From: Dicyema japonicum
Taxonomy: Eukaryota > Dicyemida > Rhombozoa > Dicyemidae
Reading direction: 5' to 3'
Assembly (NCBI GenBank): GCA_011109175.1
Contig: RDEW01000012.1
Span: forward strand, 776,454 to 826,522
Length of the DNA stretch: 50,069 nt
Part shown: in pieces, positions 10,436 to 21,634 of the stretch
Position numbering within the stretch: the stretch's first letter is position 1
How the letters are laid out: each line of letters starts with the position of its first letter
Made by a program: the position numbers and the translations under genes
The notes under the pieces: model-generated
Databases searched by the model: none
What the model saw: only the letters and a program-made list of their open reading frames with translations
What the model was told of the DNA's origin: nothing

Positions 10436-10790
10436 TTAACCTCCTCGATCGTAAGAGAGTTTCCTCAACTCGTCTAGATCGTCACCACTTTTTAGAATTT
10501 TGTTTATAAGCTTTAGATATCCACCCAGTGTTTCTGGTAGTGTAACACGCCGACGTCCACGGAAACACGGTCCTTGTCTCATGAAGTAATCCTCCATTGC
10601 TATGTTATCTGGACCACCCAAGTCCATTCGTAGGATATGTCCAAATAGCCTTCAACGCATATCAACAATTTCGAGACTCAGTGGACCGTAAAACATCTCT
10701 TATATAGTGATTCCTTGTTTATTCTTGTTAGACAGTTCAGTCCTAGTAAAGATCTAAGTTTCTTCGATGGAAAGAATCTATTTAAAGTTG
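10436..10790 (-). pseudogene. RTE-like LINE C-terminal fragment
   Basis: The minus strand carries the tail of an APE-type RT: a degraded FFPSKKLRSLLG segment, then LFGHILRMDLGGPDNIAMEDYF, RGRRRVTLPETLG and DDLDELRKLSYDRGG. The same domain order is seen at 24100-24330, 31440-31650 and 46189-46470. A frame change at about 10627 splits it. No TSD is evident. It abuts a differently oriented LINE fragment at 10798. Confidence 0.8.
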
Positions 10791-10797
10791 CTCCGTT

Positions 10798-11420
10798 TTG
10801 AACGTCCCCCAGGTCGATGATTTGTATATTAGGATCGGTTTAAAAAAGCTTCATATAGTCTCAAACGAAGTGATGTGCAGGATCGTCGTTTGTCAATCCA
10901 CTCTTCAACGATTTTCGCGGTGTTCATTTCGAGGAACCATCTGTTATGCTCAGCAGGTGCTACCTCGAGGAGTCGAAATAGGTTTACCACTTATAAAAGA
11001 CAGATATGTGTCGAACCAAAAATACTTATGAAGAACGAGGCCATTCCTATTAACAAAACACCGAGGATTATGGGAGTCATCTTTGATCAGGGACTCTCCT
11101 TCATCAGACATGTTGAGAACAAAGTAACTTTTCTCTGAAGAGAACGATAATTTTAAAAGTGTTCTCAAAAACACTAAAGACCAAACAGGAACCTTGCCAC
11201 GGTTTATGAACAATTTATCCTACCCACGATTACATATGCAAGTCCTTCGTGGGCAATGCAGATTTCAAGATTCTTATCACTGAAACTATCCGCAATCGAG
11301 GAGACTGCAATAAGGTTAATTGGACCAGGATACAAAATCCAGAATCAGGATCTAAGAATTGTTCCAGTATCCTGAGTATACCACTGCGGACCGTGTCAAA
11401 GGCCCAATAGAGGTCTATTC
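10798..11420 (+). pseudogene. APE-type (Jockey/CR1 superfamily) LINE RT fragment
   Basis: In plus frames it reads AIPINKTPRIMGVIFDQG and SFIRHVENKV at about 11040-11125. Then come a YEQFILPTITYASPSWAM stretch and EETAIRLIGPGYK at about 11205-11335. These are the thumb and connection segments after the YADD core. The first block is close to the copy at 33540-33660. The RT core is missing and several stops are present. 11421-11737 has no recognisable gene. Confidence 0.8.
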
Positions 11421-12639
11421 CCAGGACTGTTGTTGCACTTTTGAATCTCTGTTCGTTAAGAAGATTATCTTAATAGGGAAATGTCAAAAATGATCACAAC
11501 TGAATGTGTAGGATTTCTAAAAATAGTCTTATGTCTCCTATTAACGGTTTAGTCATTTTTATTACATTTTAGTGCTATCTGATTGAGATTCTGTCTCATG
11601 CAAATTGAAATAGTTTGGGATTATCATCTCAGTATTGTTAGACATCGCATGTATTCTGGGGTTAATTTTTGAAGATAAATGTCCTCACCAATAAGTTCAT
11701 GTAAAGTTTATAAGAAATACAATTCCAAGGTGTGACCTTACATGAAGTTAGTTGGTTGGTTATTAACACCGACCTTGCTACCTTGTAGGAGGCAGGCTGT
11801 CCTCAGGCGTTTAGGAGCTAGTGCAGGACGGTTCCACAGGTCTCTGGTATTCACCGGAGGTCCCAGGCAGGAGAAAGCTTCTTTAAGAATCAATGATAAC
11901 TTGTCCGGTGGAAGGAGCCAAGAGTCCAATTCGTCTTTTAGGAGGAAGTGTCCAGAGCGTAATTGTGCTAGGGTCCTCCTCATTTCTCTGTCTGGATAGT
12001 CTCCTAGTCATCCACCAAAAGGGGAGGGCCATCCAGTATATTGTTCCAACCCAGACTTCGGATTACTTTAGATGTGGTCGTGTATTGTCTTTGACTTGGA
12101 TTTATCAGATGTGGCAGAGAAATCTTTACCAGTTCGCGTAACAGGTTCGCTTCGGTCGGAATTATCATACGGCAGTTTTTCGTGAGTCAGATTTTGGTAA
12201 GGATGTTCTGGTTCCGTGATTTCATTTAAGAATTCGAAATTCCTGATGCAAAGATAATCTTCCATTTGGAGGATAGCAGTTTCCTAGTGGAGGAGGTCAA
12301 CCGGTGTGAATTTATCACATCCAATAATTGTTCAAAGAGCTCTATTTTGCACTATGAAGTTTTTTGATGTTGCAGGCCGTGAGGGATGTGGGGGCTCATA
12401 ATTCAAGGTGGTCCTGTGTAGATTGTTCTGAGGGTTTCCTTGTCCTGGCTAAGATGGATCCAGTCACCGCGCTTAGGGGGTATATCACTCCAGGATTTTC
12501 AGGGGTTTTTGAGATAGCGAAGACCTATTTTAAGCTCTTCGTATTTAGGTGTCGTCGGTCGGAGGTGAATAATGTGACGCTGGACTTGAAGGGGGGGAAG
12601 GAGAGGTGGTTGTTAATAACTAGGACTCTAGAGAATCCT

Positions 12640-13125
12640 AATGTGTTCGGAGGTGGTCAGAGGCGGAATTACCATCTTCTTGGTCTTTTTTATTCTTAGT
12701 TTCCTCCTCTTCCCAGATAAGGTCTTCTTTTGTCCCATCGAGAGCGTTGGAAATGCAGCATCTCTTAAAGGAGCGTTGCACAGTAGACAGCGACACATCA
12801 TCCCACGACTGTTTAATCCATCCTGTTATTATTTCTAACGGAGGTGCTTTCATGGCTCCCCCTTTAGTAAACTGCTTCTCGCCTTCTATTATCCAATTAC
12901 TCCAATTTCCTCTCAATCTGTCTTAGAACGGTTTGTTCAAAGAAACATCAAGTGGCTGCACAACACTTGTTACTCCACCAGGAATAACAGCGACATCAGT
13001 GTTGTTGCATTTAAATTTTCTTTTGACGGAGTCCAATAGATTGGCTTTGAAAGAATCCCATGCAAAAAGACTTTTCTTTAACATTCCTCCAGGTCGAGAG
13101 TTCCATACTTTTTATATGTAGATTA
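12640..13125 (-). mobile_element. pogo/Tigger-like transposase remnant
   Basis: One minus frame reads NTDVAVIPGGVTSVVQPLDV, NKPF, an in-frame stop, then DRLRGNWSNWI. It continues with GAMKAPPLEIITGWIKQSW, SFKRCCISNALDGT and KEDLIWEEEE. This is the C-terminal DDE half of a pogo-type transposase: the Gln-Pro-Leu-Asp segment holds the third acidic residue, and ISNALDGT is typical of the family. The DNA-binding half is missing. It interrupts the LINE RT at about 12610-13130, so it inserted later. No TIR was identified. Confidence 0.82.
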
Positions 13126-14868
13126 TTCTGCTCTTACTGGCTAATAACTTTTCTGTGAAGAGTGTAGTAATTACCATAACATTTGAAGCGATGAATATCA
13201 AGTTGACTTTCATGGTGTATAAGTCGAGGTCGATTTTTAGATCGATTTTTGATCGAAAAAGATCGACTTGTACTTTTTATCCCGACCCGCAAAGATCGAG
13301 TCGTCTCCGTATGGAGGACCAGTGTGTCTTCCAGTTCGGGCATGCTAATAAGGTGGAGGTTGAAAAATGCAGGAGAGAGGAAGAGCCTTGTGGGACTCCG
13401 TTTGGAAGGTAACAAAAAACAGGTTTTTTGGCATAAACAGGGTACGTCCCAGTCTGTGAGAAAGGAATGACTTCAGGAATACTCTTAGTGGTAATCTTTT
13501 TGAAAACAACGTGCCAAGAGGTCATGTCTAAGTCCTTGGAAATGTCAATGGAGGACAGGACAGTGTGGAGTGGCGGTTTATGGTTGTCGAACCCATCCTC
13601 AATATAGTCGGTTAACTTGGGAAGGGTGGGTTGACGTTGAATGCTTGACGCAGAAGCCGTGCTGAGAGTTGGTTTAGGTGATAGTATATATATAGTTGAG
13701 AATGTTCTCTGAGGATTTTTGATTCAGTTAAGAGAAGGTAAATTAGGCGAAAGGATCCTGTGTCATGATGGTCCCTGTTAGGTTTGAGAGTCGGGATTAT
13801 TGTGGATTGTTTACAGAGCATAGACACAAATCCCGAATTCAAAAAAGTTTGATAAATGTCCGTGATAACCTGATTCTTTTTGGGCCACTATTTTTAGTGA
13901 TATATGCATATTCCGTCTTCGCCATTTTCGGGGGAGTTTTTCGCATTCATCATCAAGACATGTGTATCTAACCGGTCTGTTTTGATTGGAGGAATACTCT
14001 GTGACGAAGGGAGATTCAGTTTGCAGACACGATTTGATTAATATTGGTCTGCCAAATGTTGTTGTAATGGGCCATTAGGTCGTCTGCTTGTTCTTGAAAT
14101 GATTTAGTATGGTGACGTTTGTTTGTTCCATATTCGTTGGAGGTTGTATGTAGCGTCCTTCGTGACGAATTGAATATCAGCTTGTTCCTAAACTCTGTTG
14201 GCGTTGTCCAATGGACCAGACGTGAGAAAAACTACTTCCACCTTAACCTTTTGTTTTGGAGAATGTGGTCAGAGATCTCCGGTTAATGCAAGATAGTCTG
14301 CAGGCTAAGTTGATGTTCCGGACGCCACTACTTTTTATATCGGACCTCTCTTTTATGAGTTCGTTGATTTCCTTGATGAAGAGAGGTTCTTTCCAGCAAT
14401 GAATCCCTTAGGAACGTATTTTCGGTTAGTTGTGAGTATGCTTTGTTGAAGTATTTGACTGAAAATCAATCGAGCAATGTTTGGGGAGCAAATGGAAATA
14501 TCGGGTGAAGTATTGGATTTGTCTGGTCGTTAAGCTGTACGTTTGTGTTGGAGAGGGTCATTTAAGTCGACGAGGCGGCAATCTGAGACGAGATATACTA
14601 CCCTAGTTGATTCAGTTTCCCATCGACAGACCAAGAGGATTCCCGGCGTTAAAGTCCTCGCACACGATTATGTTTTCAGGGACGAGATCCACAAGAGATC
14701 AGGTTGGTATCCTTTTGAGCAACTTTGAGGAGGGGAATATGTAGATTATCAGCAATGTGATTATCTCCAAATAGGCATCAAGTAGAAATGTGGAGAGTGT
14801 TGATTCGTTTGTGTTTGTAAAGAGGATACTGTCACGAATAAGTGAATAACCCCCACTTCCCATTTGTT

Positions 14869-15315
14869 CCATTAGGACGGTCCATGCGAATGGATGAGTA
14901 TCCCTTGAATTGAGGAATACGACGTGGTGGTGGCAATCTGGTTTCATGTATTAATGCAATTTCCACGAAGAGGACAAAAATTCCATCAGAGATCCCGTAA
15001 ATGCTTATTTGCAGAAATATTGTGTATTCAGATGAACCCGGGTTAAGTTCGACGTCTCCGGAGAAAGGAACGGACTCGTCAAAGGGGCTGANCCATTAGG
15101 ACGGTCCATGCGAATGGATGAGTATCCCTTGAATTGAGGAATACGACGTGGTGGTGGCAATCTGGTTTCATGTATTAATGCAATTTCCACGAAGAGGACA
15201 AAAATTCCATCAGAGATCCCGTAAATGCTTATTTACAGAAATATTGTGTATTCAGATGAACCCGGGTTAAGTTCGACGTCTCCGGAGAAAGGAACGGACT
15301 CGTCAAAGGGGCTGA
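14869..15315. repeat. 223-bp direct duplication around a single N (assembly join)
   Basis: 14869-15091 is repeated at 15093-15315 with one base change (G at 15011, A at 15235). The two are separated only by the N at 15092. Such a structure is typical of two contig ends that overlap but were not merged. The true sequence probably has one copy. Confidence 0.9.
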
Positions 15316-16042
15316 ATGTCCCCTTGAAGACAGTCAAAGGGATCTCATTGAGGGGAAGATCCCATAGGTGATTAATTGTGAATCATTTAGTCGTTATGAT
15401 TATATAAAGTCCAATTTCCCCCGCGAGGAGATAACCCAATTCTAAAGTCTTGATGAGTGATTAAAAGTGGCTTTTATTTATGGTAGATACGTCACACTTA
15501 TGTTTTAATGATGAATTGAGATAGTTGAATCACTTTTTGAAAGATCGAAATTCTGTGACAATTTTGTTAAAAAGTGTAACGTATTGTTCTGAATACTCAG
15601 ATATAACGAATATATTGGAAAAATCTATTAAATAGTTATGGTTTATTTGGCTCAGGAAACTCCGGAATCAAGGAAACTCGAGATGTTTTTGTAGTTTTAT
15701 TTATGTCAATACCTCTCATAGTCTTCGTATTATGCCTTTACTGATTACACATATTGGAGATCTCCCTATAATACTTTATTAGGATATAAGAAGTTCCGGA
15801 GCCATTAAGCATCAACACTAAATGCTCCAAGTTTGAATCTAGCTGGCACATTAGTGGGGGAACTTGACAAAACTGTATTTCCTCATTATTTACCTTCTAT
15901 ATCATCCCTCATTGCAAATTTTAAAAGCATGACAGTATTCGATATCAAAACTTAAAATTTACATTAATTATTCACATAAACTGTCGCTTGACACTTCAAA
16001 AAATAATTAAGACAAAAATGAATTCCCTGAAAGCTAATTAGT
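15316..16042. other. Intergenic stretch before PNP copy 2
   Basis: The AT content is high with no family-like ORF. The first 100 bp may still be the degraded 5' end of the minus-strand LINE. The 3' flank of PNP copy 2 does not resemble the flank of copy 1, so the PNP duplication does not extend here. Confidence 0.5.
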
Positions 16043-17008
16043 TTAAAGTTCGGAGATAAATTGTTCCAAAAGTTCTCTGATGTGGACGACCCTCTTATTG
16101 ACGACTATTGGGACCTCATCCCCGTCGACAAAGTTTTCATACTCTTCCGAATCGACATACTTGTCGGAAATGACTGACATAGCCACCACCTTCAGTCCAC
16201 CGTGAACTGCACAAATAGCCTCCCCGGCCGTGCTCATTCCTACACTCAACAAAAAACCAAACCGACGGCATCACAACCGTTCCTCAGCAAAAATTTCATC
16301 TCAAAGTTAGTCTCAAAGTGAGGTCCCGCAACAGAAGCATAGATCCCATGTCTAACGAAATCCATTCCCAATTGCTCGGCGCATTTGAGCATCTTCTTAC
16401 GAAGTTCTTTGTCGTATAAATTATATATGGGAAGAAATCTCTCCCCAAATCTGTAATCAGTCTACCGAACAATCACCTTTTGTCATTTGGACCCACCAGA
16501 GGACTATTCCCGGTAAAACCAGGGAAATATATGTGATCCTTGATCACCATGATGTCTCCCAATGAATAGGACTGGTTAAGCCCCCCTGCAGCGTTGGTGA
16601 GAATTAAGGTTTTGACTCCCATGAGCTTCATCATTCGAATTGGAGCCACAATCTATAGTTATGAGAATTTATTACTATTGATTGATCATGTCCTTCGTAG
16701 AAATGGTACCTCCCTTGCTGAACCATGACTTCTTTTCCACAAGGCAATCTTCCAAAGACAAACTGGCCAGCATGGGAAGTGACTGATTATTACTAATTCT
16801 TACCAGTTGTTTGAGGAAGGTTTTGAATATCAGAAAACTTGATAATTACTTTATCGTTGATTATCTCATTAATTTCTCCGAGTCCAGATCCACATACAAT
16901 TCCAATTGTTGGCCTGATAGTTGTTATTGATCGTACAGAATCAACCATTTTTTGAATATCTTCATAGACAATTTTTCTACACATTAACCCAAAATCATGC
17001 CCCGACAT
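16043..17008 (-). CDS. PNP: Purine nucleoside phosphorylase paralogue, copy 2, with Asp at the specificity position
   Basis: It is the same family as copy 1, exactly 8364 bp away, with identical exon and intron lengths. Exons are 16804-17008, 16676-16782, 16477-16652, 16263-16450 and 16043-16239. Introns are 21, 23, 26 and 23 nt. The spliced CDS is 873 nt, 290 residues. Blocks are GSGLGE (Ser41 present, as in human), [25 protein letters not shown] (Phe208, as in human) and GMST. Residue 251, equivalent to human Asn243, is Asp (codon GAC), whereas copy 1 has Asn (AAC). In human PNP that substitution is known to shift preference toward 6-amino purines such as adenosine, and MTA phosphorylase also uses Asp there. 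I infer an adenosine-preferring paralogue. There are no stops or frameshifts. Confidence 0.94.
16585..16823 (-). repeat. 239-bp block identical to PNP copy 1
   Basis: This is the partner of 8221-8459. It spans introns 1 and 2 and the exon that carries the Arg-His-Tyr phosphate/sugar site. It excludes the codons for residues 41, 208 and 251, where the two paralogues differ. Confidence 0.9.
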
Positions 17009-17105
17009 TTAACCACGCTCGACAAACTTGATTCAATTTTATTTTATTTTTTCTGATGTCTAAATTATTATTAATTAATATTTTAGTTTTAATATTATTA
17101 ATTTA

Positions 17106-17187
17106 ATTTATTCACCCCAAATACAACGAGAAAAAAGTTATTTATTTATTAACCCCGGATACACCGAGAAAGAAGTGAAATAAACAA
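17106..17187. repeat. Two-copy tandem duplication of about 40 bp
   Basis: TTATTCACCCCAAATACAAC at 17110 and TTATTAACCCCGGATACACC at 17149 start two similar units. Both continue GAGAAA.AAGT. The duplication is upstream of PNP copy 2 and may lie in its promoter region. Confidence 0.65.
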
Positions 17188-17189
17188 TT

Positions 17190-18135
17190 AGTTAAGTGTA
17201 TCCAGTTTCCACTTCTACAGAAAGAGACTCCATCTGGAATCAGCATAAAAGGAAAAAGACGTCCATTAATTGCAGTTGCGGGAACCCCTCTAGTGAATGT
17301 GGGATAGCATATGATCCTTTTTCGCGCCGGTCTGGCAATGGGCGCCACCAAGACAGGTAGATCACATGACGCCACTCTAATAGTTAAAGAAGGAGAAGGA
17401 ACAGACAAAACAAGCACATTAAATTTATCTAGACTCGATTAATTTTTTTGTCATTTAGATTTGTCCAAATTTTACTTTTTTCTTAGAAAATTGATCACGC
17501 CACATTGGTGACCTTCACGTGATGTACAGTCATTTCTGTGGTTACCCTTGCCGTTTGTCGAATCAATGTCCTTTATTCTTTTGCACGACTTTTGTAATTT
17601 CTTGTATTATTATTTCAGCAGGTTATTCTATATTTTTATGTCGAATTGAGATTTGGAGATTCTCTCTGCCAGTTTTCTATATTTCAATTACTTTTCTTAA
17701 AAATGTGGTAAAATAGGCCAGTTATTGGTTAATAGGTAGGATGGTTAAGCTAATGACGTTGCTCTGATGCACTATGACGTACTTCTTTTGATGTCTTAGA
17801 TGACATCTGATGTGAGGACTTTCGGATACAAACAAGCCTCGGATACACAAACCTCTGGATTCAAGTCTCGTCTGTCCAAAATTGGAGGAACTTGAATAAG
17901 TATGTCTTGAGGTGGAACACGTGATTTATTGATTAGATATTAATTAAAATTTCCAAAAAAATTTAACTCTGAAGGGGTAACAACGATAAAAAAGTTAGAC
18001 CAACTAATTAAGTGATCTCCGTAATCCTCAACAATCTCATGAGGTTTTTACAGTTCTCCTCCATAGTTCCCACTTTTATGCTACCAACATTTGGAGTGGA
18101 AAGATCTTCGAGAAAAAGATAATAATGTTGGAGAT
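17190..18135. other. Unassigned stretch, partly coding-like
   Basis: 17200-17430 is richer in GC than its surroundings. It has open stretches on both strands, for example a plus frame with IKGKRRPLIAVAGTPLVNVG. Removing GT-AG segments of 15-27 nt would extend that frame, but I recognise no family. 17440-18135 is AT-rich with no gene. Confidence 0.35.
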
Positions 18136-18139
18136 AATG

Positions 18140-18650
18140 GAGATCCTTGAGTTCCCACGGGGGTCTATACTAAGTCCAATATTAATGAACATCTTTATGG
18201 CTAGTTGACCTATAATACTGATAAACTACTATTCTAATGGATATGTCCAATAATTCGGTGATCTTGGAAAGGACACTGAATGAATCTATCATTAAAGAAC
18301 GGTGTAATATGATAGGGTTAAAACTCTCATGTAAAAGTCCAACACACAACGCATCAGTCGAGTCAAGAAGCAACTACTACAAGAATACACACTTCAAGTG
18401 AAAAATGTGCATTCGTTACATTACTTGGGGGTGGATATTGACCGTAACGGACTCTAAGAAAGACAGAATCATATCACTACTAGAAAGGATGAAAATGAAA
18501 AGCATTAACTTGGCTTTGGGAAGAAGACTGATGGATGTAATATCCGAGGAGGAAGATAAACTCCTGGTACCAATTAAGTGTGTGGCCGAGAATAGGATAG
18601 GAGGTTTCACGATGAGAAACTCGAAACTCGTACGTACAGATGAGGCTTAA
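18140..18650 (+). pseudogene. Degraded non-LTR reverse transcriptase
   Basis: The plus strand reads EFPRGSILSPILMNIFM at about 18150-18200, matching the RT block GVPQGSILSPILFNIFM. Farther on it reads VHSLHYLGVDIDRNGL at about 18405-18455, then an open frame to 18650 (KDRIISLLERMK, LGRRLMDVI). The YADD is lost in a stop-rich stretch between. It resembles neither of the two main LINE families here closely enough to assign a clade. Confidence 0.6.
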
Positions 18651-18659
18651 CCAAAGAGG

Positions 18660-19689
18660 AGAGGGAAACTGGAGAAATATCCAAGTTTAGTAGTAGGACT
18701 AAATTACTATGCTCTCCAACTAACTCATAATTTTTTGTTACAAATAAAAATTTCATGGTATACATTATAAAACGCTGTAGTTCAATGATTTTAGCAGGGA
18801 TCCCATTTATACTGATTTTGGCAATAATCAAAGCTGGTCTTGGATTGGGATCGTCTGGAATATAAAAAAACTACATCACTCAGGCCTCAAGAAAAAGAGA
18901 TAAGGGGATTATGGTTATTTTCCATATCTAATGTGAACGCCACCCTAACATTGGTGAGGCACATGATTTAATCCTATTTTTATAATTATCACAAAATTAC
19001 AATCATTAAAGAGACTTTTTGGTGATAAAATGAAGACTATTTAGGATAAATTGACTTGTTATAAAAGTTGGCTGATCATGTACTCATTTGATCAATAAAA
19101 TGTTTTATTATCGTGTAACTCTTACCAGTTAAGTGGTTAATTGGTCACAGTCTAAGAAAGAGATATTATATGTTTTCCAGATATTCTTTCTTGTCTATCG
19201 AGCTGCCCTCTGTTCCAGACACTATTAAAATATCTAAAATCATACAGAAAGTTTGAACCAATGTCATGTCAGATGAGAATTAGAGAATTAGTTAATACTA
19301 TAAATATATTATTATTATTCTCCACGTGGTAATCATTTAGTGGATTAACTTTATTTGTGCACTAGCTATATAGGAAATTTCCATGATTACTACATTAATA
19401 TAGACCTGCTGGCATAGTTGGTAATGTCTAGAATATTTGTAGGTTGAACTACTTTTTTCGTCAAAGTTCGAGTCCAGAGATGTATTCCTTTGAGGATTCC
19501 CAGGTCGTGAGGGTGGTACCGGCTGATTCACTAGTCCGCGATATTGACCGGGCAACATTGTCTTTGGAGACTATGAATTAGATTTCCTTGTTTTTTTCCT
19601 CTACCACTGCAAGCCTAGGAAATCTATTCAGTGGGAATCTTTCTCTTTTTTCCCTCTCAAGAGTCCTTATCATAGAAACCAAAGGGTTT
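18660..19689. other. AT-rich stretch containing repeat Z copy 2
   Basis: I find no gene. The only recognisable item is the repeat at 19190-19318, listed separately. 19320-19689 has no ORF with family features. Confidence 0.5.
19190..19318 (+). repeat. Dispersed repeat Z, copy 2 (short, TAA-type tail)
   Basis: About 100 bp align with 33905-34010. Shared blocks include GAGCTGCC.TCTGTTCCA/CCAGCTGCCTTCTATTCCA, ACTAT, AATCATACAGAAA and GCCATGTC. The copy ends in ATATTATTATTATT. A short element with a TAA/TTA tail suggests a SINE or a LINE 3' fragment. Confidence 0.5.
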
Positions 19690-20580
19690 CTCTTTGGAAT
19701 GTGTTTGCTGCCACGCTAATGGATGGAGAAGTCCGGTCAGCAGTTATGACATTGTCTTTAACCGAGACCGTCCTCTTGGTCACTGCTGAAGTCATTTCAA
19801 CTTTGAAGAATAAACATTCTCTCTCTTTCGATCTGAGAGAATTTTCAATGCCATTGTACTGCCCCCTCCTCGTTTTATTTACTGAATCTTGGCTATGATC
19901 AAATCTTCTCACCAGGAGAAGCGGGGGTTTGGATGATTTACGCCATGAGCATATCAGAAAACTTTCGTCATTTTTAACTTTTGAGGCGGGAGCACACCTT
20001 GTATCATCGTTTACCAAACTCACAGACCTGTTTGCATCATTCTCATCTTCGCTCGTGAATTCTTTTTTCAGCCTTTTAGCCTTATTGTTTCCCTTCTCAA
20101 AGCCCGAAGGTCATGTTGCGAACCTTGCATACGGTGCTCCAACTCATCTCGTTATTGGTGATGGACATATTAACTTATCGACTGGGATCCAACAAGGTGA
20201 TCCTCTTGGTCCACTTCTTTTTAGTATAGCAGTTGAAGAAGTTGCCCGTGCATGTGACATGGCTTACAATTGTTGGTATTTAGACGATGATACCATCGGC
20301 GGATTAACTGAATTGGCTATGAAAAGTCTTTCCTCATCCGTTTCGTTGTGGATTCGTTGAGGAGAGAAAGGGTTTCATTAACTCTCTTGCCGTCTCAGGA
20401 GTATCCGGTTCTCTGAGGTATTTCGCCATTGTGAAGCGTTTTGGTGAATAAACATTCTCCCTCTCCGAAACGAACGTCAAGAAACCGAGTAGCTGTTCCA
20501 CAGGATTTCTCTGGCAGTTGTGAGAGAAGCAATCACTCAATTATATCAGCTAGATTATTTTGATTGTTTTGTTACGTAAT
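19690..20580 (+). pseudogene. RLE-type LINE, internally deleted copy
   Basis: In plus frames it reads LMDGEVRSAVMTLSLTETVL, then GGLDDLRHEHIRKL. It then jumps into the palm: GHVANLAYGAPTHLVIGDG, STGIQQGDPLGPLLFSIAVE and the catalytic CWYLDDDTIGG at about 20270-20305. After about 20360 only the C-terminal end RISLAVVREAITQL (20503-20545) remains. The early RT core and most of the nuclease are therefore deleted. The palm block is the best-preserved LDD of this family in the window. Confidence 0.8.
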
Positions 20581-21634
20581 AAATTGCTATCATTGAAAAA
20601 ATTAAATATTTGTCTTGTGACTCGTTGTGTAACAACAACAATAATGATTTATTAAAGAAAGAGTTAAGAAGTTTTCTGGAGGGTATTACATCTGAGTCCT
20701 ACCATAAGGTTTCTCCACACCTGGACCCTTCCGCCTTTTTTTAATTTTTTTCAAGACGTTTCTCTCAGCTTTATATATGTGCAAATGTGTCGGTGCAGGT
20801 AACGTCCCAGACAAGAGGTTTCCCGGCTTCAAAAGGGAAGATTGTCATCCCATCTGGTCGTTTCCCGTCCCGCCTGCAAAGACCGACAGGTTCGAGCATG
20901 GAGGAGTGTCCGGCGGCGTCCAAAGCTCGCCTAACGACTTAGTTCAAGGCCATTTTTTTCTGGGAAATCTTCCTGCAGTAGAGAGGGTGTAAGCCAAAGC
21001 TGTCGATCTGGTCTCCGCATCGGGACGGATGTGGAACACATACTTTTAATCCCAGTCGAAATGAGATCCCAATTCGGACGCATTCATCATCCAGGACGGT
21101 GCCCAGAACTCCATTGGGAATGGCGTTGAGAAGACGCCCCCCGACAACAAACAGACACGGGAATGATGACACTAGCAAATCTTTGAAAAAATTCCACCAT
21201 ATAGCATCGTCCAGCCCCGCTGAGAGAACCAGGAAGGAAGGGAAAACTGATCAGTGCGGCTCCAGGCCTCACGAGCATGGTCGGCGTCCTTGTCAATAGA
21301 GAATTCAGCTAGAGAGTGTAGAATCCTCTTTACATGTGAGTTACAGGCCACTAGCGATAATAGGTATGAAGGGAGAGAAAAGTCCACAGGGTTCCGAATT
21401 CCAAATCTTCCGAGTCTCACTGGCAGCGTGGCTTGCTTCCATGAGTAATCCTCGAACCGGAAGTTAAAGATACGTTCCGCTGTCGTATGGAAGATCATAC
21501 AGGGTTAAATAGGGAGCAGTCTTCAGGACGAATACAAGCCTTTGTATGTTGTTACTGTTTTTCAGGAGGAATAATGCTGTATGAATGTCAAATAGACACA
21601 AGCGGTTCATATTCTTTCCGAGTAACAGTAGTTT

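Larger units (their letters stand above)
11738..15315 (-). mobile_element. Degenerate APE-type LINE copy, interrupted by a pogo-like insertion
   Basis: Reading the minus strand from the right, an endonuclease-like start (QETRLPPPRR, QFKGYSSIRMDRPNG; 15190-14900) is followed by a linker. The RT then appears in pieces: IIPTLKPNRDHHDTGSFR near 13800, LPNGVPQGS.LSPAFFNL near 13350, KSSVTLFTSDRR near 12590 and the C-terminal TLAQLRSGHF.L near 11960. YADD is not intact. The RT is split between about 13130 and 12610 by pogo-type sequence. A 223-bp duplication at an N (14869-15315) also falls in the endonuclease part and is probably an assembly artefact. Multiple frameshifts make the element inactive. 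Confidence 0.7.

Noticed and set aside
10875-11138. Intact 87-codon gene
   Set aside because: Only its second half has LINE RT character, close to the copy at 33540. The first part is a random frame.
12364-12699. 111-codon plus-strand ORF
   Set aside because: It lies opposite the minus-strand LINE RT thumb and the pogo transposase, which explain the region better.
17142-17417. A 91-codon minus-strand ORF as a gene
   Set aside because: It has no domain, signal or family resemblance, and the plus strand of the same stretch looks as coding-like. Left unassigned.
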